From Cristatella mucedo (taxonomy: Eukaryota > Bryozoa > Phylactolaemata > Cristatellidae): a stretch of 64,000 bases of DNA. Shown piece after piece: positions 11,103 to 59,692 of this stretch. Below the pieces are notes generated by a model. That model had not been told where the DNA came from, made no database searches, and worked only from the letters and a program-made list of their open reading frames with translations. Location: the NCBI GenBank assembly GCA_009760855.2, contig WPIO01000013.1, forward strand, positions 952,001 to 1,016,000, in the 5' to 3' direction. Positions within the stretch are counted from its first letter, which is position 1. The number at the start of each line of letters is the position of its first letter. Position numbers and translations under genes: made by a program.

Positions 11103-13280
11103 CCACGCAAGGACCGGTTCCACTTACCAGAAAATAAGTAGCTAGTTTGTGTATGAACAAGCACTCTCAAGGGATAAGGTTCAACACAGGCTTGGTTCTT
11201 GATGATATAAGTAGTAACAACACTAGTATACAGAGCATTTACAACCTCAGGCTGCCCACCTAGACCACAGCCTGTAAGAAAAACAATAATAATGACATTC
11301 AAGCCAAGAGACTCAAAAGACTTAAATCTCTTGCTGGGCACTTTAAGAAGTAAACTCAACGTTCTTATCTCACTTATGCTTAACGATTAAGAAAAACCAA
11401 GCACTCCTTTAAACATAACCTACACACAACACCATATCCAACTTCATTTCTCAATATAATCTGTTTATGTCGTAACAGCAAGTGGTCTGGCAACTTCCTA
11501 AGGTCGGTTGTTTGGTGAGCCGTGATGGCACACTAGGTAAGGCGGTTGCTTTCGCCACGACCTCGGGACCGAGGTCGTGGGTTCGATTCCTGCTGTGGGC
11601 GATTCTTTATCGCCACTGCAAGCGGTGGTGATAGCCGTAAAGGCTCTTCTGTCGCTATACAAAAGAAGCTGTTTAATCAGCTAGGATTTTTTCTGTTAAA
11701 CCTCGAGTTGGTGTAAAACTCCGATGCTAGGATTGTCTTTTGTGAGCCTCACAACTACCTAGTTACACTACTTCTCACCAACCTCAACTGGCTCTCATTA
11801 AGCAGCATGTCTACTTCAAGGCTCTGTCACTCACTTTTAGGTGCCTCCCTCCTCTTTGCTCGAGCCTACCCACATTGCTGCATCTGCATCAGTTAAACCA
11901 GTGCTTCCATTCACAGCCAGCTCACTCATTGCATCACAAAGAAAAGTGGCTCGTCTCGTCAGAATGTCACCATTACATGACCGATCTGTTTCAGGGAGGC
12001 TTTGAGCATATTACATATTCTATCGTACTAGGTTCTCCTTAAGTAGAAAACAGCGACACCAACCATGTGCACTTCGAGAAATCCCATAGCTAGACGAGAT
12101 TGCACTGCCTGTGAACAATGTCTCACTCGCTATTTAGTAACAGGGAGTAAGAATCTATTGACTGTGCAATCTTTCAAGCTCCAGATTACATGCATAGATC
12201 CTGGCAGATCAAACTATGAAACGGTCACACATTAATGACCATGACATTACGGTTTGACCTGACGGCAAAGGATACTGTTTCCGAGAGGCACAAATTCTGG
12301 CATGCCAGCCCCAGCTCTGATTCAGCTGGCACGATAGCACCTGTGGCACAGAAGGCCACTAGGGACGCGGCATCTTAGTACAAGTACTGCACATCAAATC
12401 CAAGGCTTGAGACAGCACTTACCCCAGCTTCGAGCAAGTAATGGCATGGCAAACGATACACCTATGCAGCTAAATTGCACTCTAAATTCTCTACAGATAG
12501 GAATGTCGTTAATAAAATTACATAGCACTCAGTCACAAAGGTAACAGCACCACCAGCACAAGAATCGACGAACTGCGAAGTGAATGCCGTTGCAAAGACT
12601 CGAGGCTTGTCAGATAAAGTGAGCAGCGAGCCAGAAACGCATGGTTACCAACTTGACAGCGAAGTCTCCTTTAGCTATATGATTTTAAGGCGACGGAAAG
12701 CCTTAATAAATTTTCATAAGTCGTACATAATGTATATTGCATAATGCATACGAACGGAGTGACCATCTACCACGAGGCCAGACAGGTAGCAGCGGTAGCC
12801 CGCGTCACTGGAACGACGAAATCACGGCCTGCTGCAGTTCGCGAGACACAAATAAATTCCGATACGATTTCTTAGCGACCATGGCTTCTTCACTCGACCA
12901 AGCAAGCTGCAGACTTACGCTTGGAGACCAGGTCGACCCTATCTAGCAATCGACCGGACAACGGTGCGGCGGCCGAAGAGAGTGCGCGAAAACACAAGCG
13001 GGCCGAACGAGTCCGAAACGAGTGAGACAGCTCTCAGAACCACTGAGAGGTATTAAATGAAAGCGTGCAAATAATAATGGTCAGCTCGAAGGCCACGCCG
13101 CAAAATGCGGGGTGCCCCGCTGCGTGTAGGGGGCCAGAGCACGTCCCCGACAGGGCGCACGGCGAACTGCTCCGCCGACCGCATCGGTAACTCACCCACT
13201 GTCACAGCAACCGCATCAACTTGAGAAGTGCGCTCTCGCCCAGTCTCTGGACTGTCTCCCTGCGTTAAACAGTTACCCAT
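3171..13280 (-). CDS. UBTD1/UBTD2-like ubiquitin-domain-containing protein, 5' part
   Basis: UBTD proteins are small adaptors with an N-terminal helical domain and a C-terminal ubiquitin-like domain; they bind ubiquitin-conjugating enzymes. Two exons are visible on the minus strand: 13196-13280 and 3171-3433, joined in phase 1 through a split Gly. The second holds [24 protein letters not shown] and [11 protein letters not shown], nearly identical to human UBTD2. No exon for the ubiquitin-like domain is recognisable below 3171, so it probably lies beyond base 1. The gene is divergent from MMS19. UBTD1 and UBTD2 cannot be told apart here, so no symbol is given. Confidence 0.9.
3438..5391. other. 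UBTD intron 1, 3' part
   Basis: No exon seen. A scrap of LINE-A-like sequence (CCCCCAAAAGATTTGAGATT) lies near 5250-5285, and the C-rich tandem repeat at 4093. Confidence 0.6.
4093..4165 (+). repeat. Two-copy C-rich tandem repeat
   Basis: CTTGCAATACCCCCC, then TTTACCAGCCA, occurs twice in a row with a variable C-run. Confidence 0.8.
5392..5690 (+). mobile_element. LINE-B 3' end
   Basis: Runs from the coding relic GCAACGACAACTACTCTCCT through GAGTGCGCTATAAAAAACTC to GGAGTTACTGACGGAGATAC and ATTGCATTGCAT. Confidence 0.85.
6240..7963 (+). mobile_element. LINE-B reverse transcriptase relic (second CR1/L2-type family)
   Basis: Three-frame reading gives [51 protein letters not shown], the palm relic [14 protein letters not shown], and C-terminal [20 protein letters not shown] followed by YLAELL. 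Frameshifts and stops are many. It breaks off at 7963 where other copies continue, so it is 3'-deleted. It lies in UBTD intron 1. Confidence 0.8.
8060..8122 (+). repeat. GA microsatellite
   Basis: About 63 bp of uninterrupted AG dinucleotides in UBTD intron 1. Confidence 0.97.
8696..8790 (+). repeat. TA then GA compound microsatellite
   Basis: About 50 bp of TA with two TACA interruptions, followed by about 42 bp of GA. Confidence 0.97.
9889..10035 (+). mobile_element. SINE-B (tRNA-derived, LINE-A-like tail)
   Basis: Head GCTGGTTTGGTCCAGTGGAT, CGACCAAGGTCAGGCTGAGG and B-box-like GGGCTCGAGCCCC, then GCATATGTGAAG and tail GAGATTAAGTTCTCTTGGGG with GCGCTATACAAAT. Confidence 0.88.
10108..10238 (-). 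mobile_element. LINE-B 3' fragment, diverged
   Basis: ATGTGGGTGTTACATACTTC, CACTCACAGCCTGAGCGGCT and GGCCGACAGACTTCCTCACT are the inverted LINE-B end. Confidence 0.7.
10395..10850 (+). mobile_element. LINE-A-related 3' portion, diverged
   Basis: CTTAAATCCTTTGGAGATCG, GACTTGAAGAAATTTATACA, then CACTGTGCATGCTATTC and AAAGAGATTCTGTTCTCTTA correspond to LINE-A C-terminus and tail, with long divergence. Confidence 0.7.
11059..11100 (+). repeat. AC microsatellite
   Basis: 21 uninterrupted CA/AC units in UBTD intron 1. Confidence 0.97.
11514..11692 (+). mobile_element. SINE-A (tRNA-derived)
   Basis: Well-preserved copy: A-box-like TGGCACACTAGGTAAGGCGG, a self-complementary GACCTCGG/CCGAGGTC arm, B-box GGTTCGATTCC, and the body GGTGATAGCCGTAAAGGC. 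It lies in UBTD intron 1. Confidence 0.9.
11700..11890 (+). mobile_element. LINE-A coding fragment
   Basis: Relic of LVQNSAARLVC and [20 protein letters not shown] followed by LTFRC. It abuts the SINE-A at 11514-11692. Confidence 0.7.
11891..12939. other. UBTD intron 1, unassigned
   Basis: No repeat recognised. A plus-strand ATG in good context at about 12881 opens only a 21-codon frame. Confidence 0.55.
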
Positions 13281-13370
13281 AACAGCGGGCACGACTGGCG
13301 GCCCGACCCTACGTGTCAGAGCCCCAAGCAATTGCACGGCCACTTAGCGACGGCCATGCCCCGATAGCGT
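12940..13370. promoter_or_regulatory. GC/CpG-rich segment around UBTD exon 1
   Basis: This stretch is visibly richer in G, C and CpG than the AT-rich sequence on either side and contains the UBTD start codon. It is a reasonable 5' regulatory region, possibly shared with the divergent MMS19 gene. No TATA box or named motif was identified. Confidence 0.4.
13196..13280 (-). CDS. UBTD-like exon 1 with myristoylation signal
   Basis: The start codon at 13280-13278 opens [20 protein letters not shown] then VDAVAVTV, closed by consensus donor G|GTGAGT in phase 1. MGNC fits N-myristoylation of Gly2 with palmitoylation at Cys4; human UBTD2 begins MGGC. A longer upstream frame from 13343 exists, but the MGNC start matches the family. 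The intron that follows spans about 9.8 kb. Confidence 0.88.
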
Positions 13371-13480
13371 CATTGCATAGTCGTAGGTGCTATTTACGTT
13401 CTCACTTCAGATGTTAATGACAAGTATAATCTAATTAAATAAAATGCACTACATACTAAATTTTTAAAAGTACAATTAAA

Positions 13481-13856
13481 TTAGAATTTATCGTTGTTTG
13501 TAGCTTTCAAAATTTTAGCAATACAAATGACACAGCGATTCCTATGCGTGCACTTGTCGAGATGTCTGCCCCCTCGCATGCCTCGGTTGTGGCCCATAGC
13601 CTCCGAGAGTATTTTAGCGGGGGACAGGCAAACATATGTTTGTCCGACATCAAGAATGGTATGTTTCTCTGAAGAATCTTTTCCATTCCCTTTTATCGCC
13701 ATGATTCTGCGTGATTCGACCTCATCGCTAAAGTATTGGGGCGTGATTGGTGAATGGAATATTCCCTTGCCATGGCCCCTCTGTCGCGATGCCTCGAATG
13801 CACGCTGCAATGCAAAAATAAACGCGCTTCTTGAGCTTTTACTCACAATTTTGTGA
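13481..13856. other. Unassigned segment open on both strands
   Basis: A 121-codon frame on the minus strand (13846-13481) and a 120-codon frame on the plus strand (13494-13856) overlap almost entirely. Neither is low-complexity nor similar to the repeats here. The minus product is basic and hydrophilic with a Cys/His-rich end; no domain was recognised. It lies just upstream of UBTD exon 1. It could be an unknown short gene, an upstream exon or chance. Confidence 0.25.
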
Positions 13857-13961
13857 CCTGATTTTGGAACTAATCGTTATAGCCATGCTTTAGTTGCTTG
13901 ATTTGTTATCTTTAAAGCTGTTCTGCAGCTGTAGGCTGACCTGCAAGCAAATATTGCATAA

Positions 13962-14120
13962 AGCCGTGATAGCACAGGAGGTAAGGTGCTCGCTCTTCAC
14001 GAATGAGATCGTGGTTACGAATCCTGCAGTGGGTAATACCTTATTGCCAACTGCAAGCAGTGGTGATAGCCGTTAGAAGTCTTCTGTCGCCATGCAAATG
14101 AGGCTGTTATATCAGCTAAT
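13962..14120 (+). mobile_element. SINE-A, diverged
   Basis: Same order of A-box, arm, B-box-like GGTTACGAATCC and body as the other copies, with many substitutions; ends ATATCAGCTAATATTT. Confidence 0.8.
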
Positions 14121-14127
14121 ATTTATT

Positions 14128-14527
14128 ATGGACTTATGCTTGCTGACACTAGTGCATGCTGCCACTAACCACACTTGCACGCTGACCCTGTGCGTGTCAC
14201 CCCTAACCATGTTGTTCATGTTGTTTATCAAGGATGATACCACTCACCATTCGATCGAGTTTCCTTTGCAGCAAATGTAAAGCAGCCGTGATGGCACACT
14301 GGGTAAGGCGGTTGCTTTCATGACCTCGGTCCCGAGGTCGTGGGTTTGATTCCTGTGGTGGGCGATCCTTTATCGTCACTGCAAGCGGTGTGATAGCCAT
14401 AAAGGCTCTTCTGTCGCTATACAAAAAGAGGCTGTTTAAGCAGCTAGGCTTTAAAGCGTCTAGAAGGAGATTGAGTTCTCTGAGGGGCTTTATCAAGTTG
14501 GTATTATTATTATTATTATTATTATTA
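14128..14527 (+). mobile_element. LINE-A 3' UTR interrupted by SINE-A
   Basis: LINE-A sequence runs to GCAGCAAATGTAAAGC at about 14282, is interrupted by a SINE-A (to about 14447), and resumes at AAAGCGTCTAGAAGGAGATT to an eight-unit ATT tail. The repeated AAAGC at the junctions is a short candidate target-site duplication. Confidence 0.85.
14281..14447 (+). mobile_element. SINE-A (tRNA-derived) inside LINE-A
   Basis: Head with TGGCACACTGGGTAAGGCGG (A-box-like) and GGGTTTGATTCC (B-box-like), followed by the family body ending CTTCTGTCGCTATACAAAAA and AAGCAGCTAGG. Confidence 0.88.
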
Positions 14528-14539
14528 TGGACAAGCACT

Positions 14540-14945
14540 AATTGCCGTTGCAGAGTTATGTTCGCAGTGTCCTCGACATGTTCATGTAGTAGAGTCTTAA
14601 TGAGTATCTGGCTGTCATCTGCCCTTGCTTGATGAAGCCTGCCCACTCTTGCTTCAGAATAGGCTGGCTGGGATGATGTGAGATCGTCAATGGAGTCTTT
14701 GATGTCGTTTTGAAATGAATGATTGACTAAAGATAAATTTAGGTGCTTTGTAGATATTGGTTCATTCACAACTGAGAATATCTCTTGACTTGTTGGTCTG
14801 CTATTCTGATCACCTTGTCGTAGTGCCTGCCGTCGCAAGCAATCTATGTCTTCGTCTCATCTTATAAATTCCATGGGGTGCCTTATGCATTACCTCCAAC
14901 GCTTCGAACTTGAACTGAATGTTGGACCATTATGCTCGTAGATAT
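14540..14945 (-). mobile_element. Possible LTR-retrotransposon (Gypsy-like) relic
   Basis: On the minus strand a decayed frame reads ALEVMHKAPHGIYKMRRR, reminiscent of the RNase H motif PLHKAPARLQRM, preceded in another frame by EEELKVFIHIYEHNG. The following 100 codons to 14540 are open but unrecognised. Identification is tentative. Confidence 0.3.
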
Positions 14946-15067
14946 GTATGAACACTTTCAGCTCCTCTTCACCGAGTCAAATAAGCCTGTGACCACCGAA
15001 CCTGCTAAGCTAGGGGCATACGTTCATGTTTGGTCCCGTGGTCGTGTCAGCTACCGGCACGTGGGTT

Positions 15068-15250
15068 TATAATAATAATACATTTGTTATAGCGCCCTTG
15101 GAGAACTCAGTCCCTTTCTCGGCACTTAACATTTGCTGCAAATGAAGCATGATTGAATGGTTAGTGGTAGAGTGCTCAATGACAAGCATAACATAGTTAG
15201 AGGTGACATGCACAGGGTCAGTATGCAAATGTGATTAGTTTGGTGGTTGG
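15068..15250 (-). mobile_element. LINE-A 3' UTR fragment
   Basis: Starts at an ATA repeat and reads through TAGCGCCCTTGGAGAACTCA and GGTGACATGCACAGGGTCAG, the reverse complement of the LINE-A tail region. Confidence 0.85.
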
Positions 15251-15694
15251 TGTATCATTCGGCTTATAAATTACTACTCATGTTTTTTAGATGGCAAATC
15301 ATTCTTCCCGAATAGTTGAAGCCTGATTGGTTAACTTTTGCATAGTTTGGCAGTTGACTTACGATGGTGCAGCTATAAAGCTTTGGTATGTCGTCATTAG
15401 TTATAGATGGGTTGAGCTGGCTCAATGGATTGCCATAACAAAATTGTGGAGTGCAAAGTAATCATTGACCTTCCATAGATAACCAGTATAATCACAATTG
15501 CTTTACCTTGCAACTTGATCTGATTAAAGTATTTGGCCATTTTATTTTTGCCTTTGGGCACTAGTACACATCCGGGGCCTTTGGGCTCAGCTGAAAGAAG
15601 CTGAGAGAGAGTGAGAGAGATTGGAGAACCCTGGTGCTTGTATTGGATCGTTGCCACCTGTGGTGATGCACTGGTGCGAAACTGGCCAAGCTCC

Positions 15695-16165
15695 ACACAG
15701 ATGGTACTCCCCCACCAGGCCAAGCGTCGTACCACCTGCTTTTCGGAATCCAACAGTCCACCAATACCTCGTACAAACCTCAAATCCTTTGGAGACCCTG
15801 CATTTAGTTCGTATGCTCCCAAAGCCTGGAACTCCCTCCCGACTTGCGTCAGGACATCCCCTGACTTGACCTTATTTAAAAAGAACTTAAAACACACCTA
15901 TTAAGGACAGCATTTAGTGGGTCCCTGTGATTCGTCCCTCATGTGCTTATGGGTGCTGACACTGGGCATGCTGCCACTAACCACATTTTTGCATGCTGAC
16001 CCTGTGCATGTCACCCCTAACCATGTTATTCATGTTGTTTATCAAGCATGATATTACTCACCATTCAATTGCGTTTCCCATTGCAGCAAATGTAAAGCAC
16101 CTAGAAAGAGATTGAGTTCTCTGAGGGCGCTTTATCAAGAGCATTATTATTATTATTATTATTAT
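15695..16165 (+). mobile_element. LINE-A 3' portion
   Basis: Encodes the decayed C-terminus (equivalents of SSYAPKAWNSLPTCVRTSPD and LFKKNLKHTY), then the 3' UTR and a seven-unit ATT tail. Confidence 0.9.
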
Positions 16166-16339
16166 GGTGCAATGTGTAAACCTTTTTCTGCTGCTTGCTT
16201 GCTGAGAAGAGGCTTTAAGGATTCTCTTGGTTTTTCTTGTTTTTCTAGCTGTCTGCTATCATTGCTGCCTTGCCTACCTGAAAGATGTGACTCGAGGCCC
16301 AATGCTCCAACCTCAAATGACCTGATGGGCTATGACCGT

Positions 16340-16535
16340 GTCACATGTCAATTTGGTCTACATGTTCACACTGTGCGTGTCACCTCTAACCATGTTGTGT
16401 TTGTTGACATTCTGCATTTTACCGCCAACTAATCTTGGATCATGCTTCCTTTAAAGCGTAAAGCAAAGTGCCTAGAAGGAGACGAAGTCTATCAGGGTGC
16501 TTTAGAGATGTATTGTTATTACTTTTATCACTGCT
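16340..16535 (+). mobile_element. LINE-A 3' UTR fragment
   Basis: Contains GTGTCACCTCTAACCATG and AAGTGCCTAGAAGGAGACGA, the diagnostic 3' UTR order of LINE-A. It ends only about 70 bp before the MMS19 exon at 16606. Confidence 0.8.
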
Positions 16536-16605
16536 ACCCCTGGGCTTTTGTTACTGTTGCGTCCAATATCCAGCTGCGTCCGATCGGTCCATTTTTTTCT
16601 TTTAG

Positions 16606-55790
<39,185 letters not shown>

Positions 55791-56064
55791 CAGCTGCGAC
55801 CGATCGGCGACGACAGTAGTGGGCGTCGGTGAGCCCGATCGTCGTCCCGACACGGGCGTGGCAGACTCGCCGGCTTCGCTGCCTTGCCCTGCGACGGGCG
55901 GCAGAGGCAGTGGGAGCCGATGAGCACTCGGCGGGCCGTCGGTGCTCTGCCCTCGCTGCCGTTAGGCTCGGCATGTGTTGCCGTTGCTGTTACTCACTCC
56001 GCTGGTCTGCGCTCTCGCCGGGACAGGCCGAGAGCTCTCTCTCTCTCTCTCTCTTTCTTTCACT

Positions 56065-56102
<38 letters not shown>

Positions 56103-56627
56103 CTCTCTAGTCGAGCATCCTTGAGTGGGATTTGGCATTACGGCCCCCTGGCGCTCTCGGCGACCGGCGTTGCTTTGGAAGGAACTGTACCGGCTGACAG
56201 CAACAGCCGTGTGGTCAAGTCTGTAGGGCATTGCACACCCGTGCCGCGTCACTGGCCTTGGACCGGCGTGTGTGCACACCCTGCGTGACGTGCCGTTTTC
56301 CGAATTGACGCGTGCAAGAAAACGGCCACAGTGCTTCCGTGGGCGCCACCTACTTCGGACGGTGCTGGCTCGGTTTAGCTTGCACACGGTGCCGCTGACG
56401 GAAATGGCACACGATGGGCGGTGGCTAGCTGCAGTCTGCTGCTTGCTAAAAGTTTAAACGTGTGCATGCGGGGTGTGTGTTTGTAACATGCAGCACGGTG
56501 GCTCTTCTCGTTTGTCATTCTTGATCGCGGTCGCGTGACCGAGAGTAGCCTAAGTGTAAACCGCAAGGACAGCATTCAGTGCATCGCCTCTGGGTGTTTG
56601 AGCGCCAGCAGGCACGATGAAATGAGT
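55791..56627 (+). other. MMS19 3' flank or UTR
   Basis: Contains a CT microsatellite but no AATAAA. The first AATAAA matches downstream are at about 57126-57136, beyond a LINE-A fragment, so the transcript end is unknown. Confidence 0.45.
56034..56108 (+). repeat. CT microsatellite
   Basis: Two CT runs broken by TTTCTTTCACTCTCATT, about 245 bp after the MMS19 stop codon. Confidence 0.95.
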
Positions 56628-56810
56628 GGCTATGCAATCAGGCGCTTACAGCTGGGGCAAAACTCTTAAGTTAGTCTTGTCTGTCGTGTACCTGCGCTGG
56701 CTCCCAGTCAAGCAACGCATCGACTTCAAGGTTTTTTCGCTCACTTTTAGGTCCATTCATCCTTTGGCTCCAGGCTAAGCACACCACCCGCTTTTCTGAG
56801 TAACCGTTTG
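56628..56810 (+). mobile_element. LINE-A coding fragment
   Basis: GCAATCAGGCGCTTACAGCT and TGGCTCCCAGTCAAGCAACG, then the TTTAGGTCCATTCAT relic, match the LINE-A C-terminal coding region with internal deletions. Confidence 0.8.
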
Positions 56811-57469
56811 TGGGGAATGTCAAGAAATTATTGTCCGACAATTATTTATTTGTTTAGGCTACTTTTCAAAAGACAAGCATGTTAGAAATGGAATCGAAAG
56901 ATGCGACTTGTAACCCACCTTGGTAGATAGATATACTTTGCGTTAAACTTGTTGAGGTGCTCTTGTGACTTGTTCACTGCTTCATTTCCAGCGTAGGTCT
57001 GTGTGTGCCTTGTAAAATCTATAACTAGCTAATATTTAACATGTGAAATTTGAAAATTATTTTGAAATTTGTCTAGATCAGCATGCGAAGGCATCCAGGG
57101 CAACAGGCTGGCAGGATTCGTGCCTAATAAAATAAACCGAGTCATATACAAGTAAGCACGAAAGAATGAAACAGTTCACTGGGGGCGTAGGGAAAGCTGG
57201 GCGAAACTGAGCATCTTAAGCTGCGACTTACTTCATAAAAAGTCAATGCAGAAGCCGAAAGTGAGTCGCAAACTTCTCGTTCGCTGAAGATCCTATAACA
57301 AGAAGATTTCGATATAGTGCAATGGACGAGAGATTACTGCTAGCCTAAGTACTAGTGGTGCGATAGCACATCGTATGAGCAATGAGGTTGGATGGTGATA
57401 GCGAGCCGTAAGCCTTGCACTGGATCTTGCAGTCCATTCGACGCTTACTAAGAAGCGAGTGAAGCTCAG

Positions 57470-57915
57470 AAAGAAGTTGTGAGTGTGGCTGAAGTGTGGC
57501 AGCATGACCATTGATGACAGATCAGACGAGCTGCTGGGTTCTGCACAGCTTGCAATCGATGTAGAGCACAGGCCAGGAGACCTGAATAAAGGAAATTGTA
57601 ATCTAGACGCAACGTACGCATGAACTAGTCTGGCTGTCGTACTCTTGTCTAAACAGGTCCTGGTTTTTGGCAATGTTGCTCAGCTTAAAGTAGACTGACT
57701 TGACTGGAGGTGGTGGTGATATGTTCATCTATTTTAGAATTGCCCACCTAGATTACTGGCAGACGTCACTGGAGTGATGTTAGTACTTAAGAGGTCGACC
57801 TTGCAACTTGACGGAGATGCTAGAGTGGCCAAATTATATATATTATCGTATTTAAGCTTCGGAAAGTTAGTGGTCATCCAAGTGGAAATGTTGCGAATGC
57901 AGTCTGCTAAATAGT
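57470..57915 (-). mobile_element. LINE-A reverse transcriptase relic
   Basis: Minus-strand relics KTRTCLDKSTTARLVHAYVA and SRLQF match LINE-A RACLDKDTTSKLVHAFVTSR and SRLDF. It lies immediately beside the LINE-A 3' portion at 57945 and may be the upstream part of the same insertion. Confidence 0.75.
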
Positions 57916-57944
57916 TAGGTAAGTCGGGTGCAGAGAAATAATAG

Positions 57945-58385
57945 TATTATAGTTGTATAGCGCCCTCAAAGAACTCTTTCGAGACTCTTAGCATGTGCTG
58001 TAACGGGAGGCATGATAAAATGATTAGTGGCAACATGTAGTGACAACTAGCATAATAGGTAGCATCAACAGTGTCAACATGCAAATATGGTTACAGGTAA
58101 CAATCACGATGCCATCACACAGGACAAGGACCCTGCAAATGTTGTGATCAATATTTGCACTTTTAGTTTCTTTTTAAATGCGGTCAAATCAGGAGCTGTC
58201 GTGATGCAAGTCGGGATTGAGTTCCAGGGTTTGGGGGCAAATGAACTAAAGGCACAGTCTCCCAAGGATTTGAGATTGGTTCGCAGCACAGCTAAACGAT
58301 TTGATTCATAAAAGCCGGCTGCACGATGCCAAGGGCGGTTTTGGGTTAGAGCAAGGCTTAGAAGGTTCGGAGGATATGTAGAGCT
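57945..58385 (-). mobile_element. LINE-A 3' portion
   Basis: Tail TTGTATAGCGCCCTCAAAGA, UTR, then coding relic for the C-terminus (reverse complement of AFSSFAPKPWNSIPTCITTA). Confidence 0.85.
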
Positions 58386-58559
58386 GGCTGTCGTGGGCAT
58401 TTAAATTAAAACCAATATTGTAGTTGACAACACATTCTCGTGAAATGACGCTGCCAACGGTTTTTCTATTGACAGGCACTTTGCTGCCGGTCGTTTTTGC
58501 TGCTACGTTTATACAAATGACTTCCACCACGGTTCAGAATATGTGACGATTCTCATTTC

Positions 58560-59400
58560 AACATTGCAGATCAGGGTCGGGCCTCTCTGCCGGTACTCCT
58601 TGATCTGTCAGCGGCATTTGACACTTAATGCTCACTAGATCTTTCTGGAGCCACCTCCACACGCCCACAATCAATCACATCCAATATGCGAAACTGGATT
58701 ATGTTCTACCTCAGCGAGAGATGTCGAGAGCATAGATGTAAACGGCTGTCGGCCATCTAGGGAGCCCTTAAAGTATTGGGTACCTGAAAGTTCGGTCTTA
58801 GGCCTGCTTCTTTCCACTTATGTACTTGCCGATGTCATCGCCAAACAAAATCTGGGCCGATCTTTGCTCGATACCTTGCTCCTCGTCCGACTGACTTGAT
58901 TCCGTGACATCCTGCATCGCTGGCATTCGTATTTGGATTGCCACTACTTCCTGAAACTTGCGATGACGATACTCAACCTAATAGTTATGAGCAAATTTAG
59001 TGACACCCTAAAGTTGGAAGAACTCACTCAAGATTGGTTCAGCTAGCATCACTATCGAGACGTCTGCCCATAATCTAGGTGTAAGAAAATATATATGTAT
59101 ATACTTCGTTGGCATAGCGCTCTCAGAGGACTTAATACCTATCCAGATGCTATGCATATGTCGCTAGGCTCAAGCCAACGGCATTGGTATATAGAAGCGT
59201 GCACCTTACCTTTGGTCAAACTAGGGGTATTATTTCAATGAGAATTTTTTGATGAGCAAATTTCCTCCACTGTCAAGTCGGCTTACTTTCAGCTGAGGAA
59301 AATTGCCAAAATCAGGGCCTGCTTAGATAAGAGTTTGACAGCCAAACTAGTTCATGCGTTTGTTACATTGTTTTCACGTTATTGCAACTCCTTTTAATCA
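58560..59400 (+). mobile_element. LINE-A reverse transcriptase relic interrupted by a SINE-B
   Basis: Relics of VLLDLSAAFDT, the palm and C-terminal segments follow in order, with many stops and frameshifts. The copy is broken at 59090-59215 by a minus-strand SINE-B-like segment and resumes with TTTCCTCCACTGTCAAGTCG. Confidence 0.78.
59090..59215 (-). mobile_element. SINE-B-like fragment nested in LINE-A
   Basis: GGCATAGCGCTCTCAGAGGA, then TATCCAGATGCTATGCATAT and GGCTCAAGCC follow the inverted SINE-B order; strongly diverged. Confidence 0.55.
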
Positions 59401-59509
59401 GAACTCTGCTGATCCTTTTAATCAGAACTGCTTGTTTGGTCTGTCGTCAACGGCTGCACCATCGCCCCAATTTCAAAGTGCTCAGTCTGGCTTAAGCCGG
59501 GTTTACACG

Positions 59510-59692
59510 GTGAGCCGTGATGGCACACTAGGTAAGGCGGTTGCTTTCACGACCTCAGTCCCGAGGTCGTGGGTTCGATTCCTGCGGTGGGCGATCCTTT
59601 ATCGCCACTGCAAGCGGTGGTGATAGCTGTAAAGGCTCTTCTGTCGCTATACAACAAGAGGCTGTTAAATCAGCTAGGATTTATTTATTTAT
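59510..59692 (+). mobile_element. SINE-A with TTTA tail
   Basis: Near-consensus copy ending AAATCAGCTAGGA and a run of TTTA repeats. It sits between MMS19 and ASNSD1. Confidence 0.9.

Noticed and set aside
11514-11692. Functional tRNA genes at the SINE heads
   Set aside because: Promoter boxes are present but cloverleaf stems are not maintained, and copies carry the same non-tRNA body.
12881-12946. Plus-strand ATG in good context as the MMS19 start exon
   Set aside because: Only 21 codons, no similarity to the MMS19 N-terminus, no phase-1 donor, and it lies inside the UBTD intron.
14203-14838. 211-codon minus-strand frame as a gene
   Set aside because: Its second half is SINE-A and an ATT repeat read in reverse; only the first half is treated, tentatively, as a retrotransposon relic.
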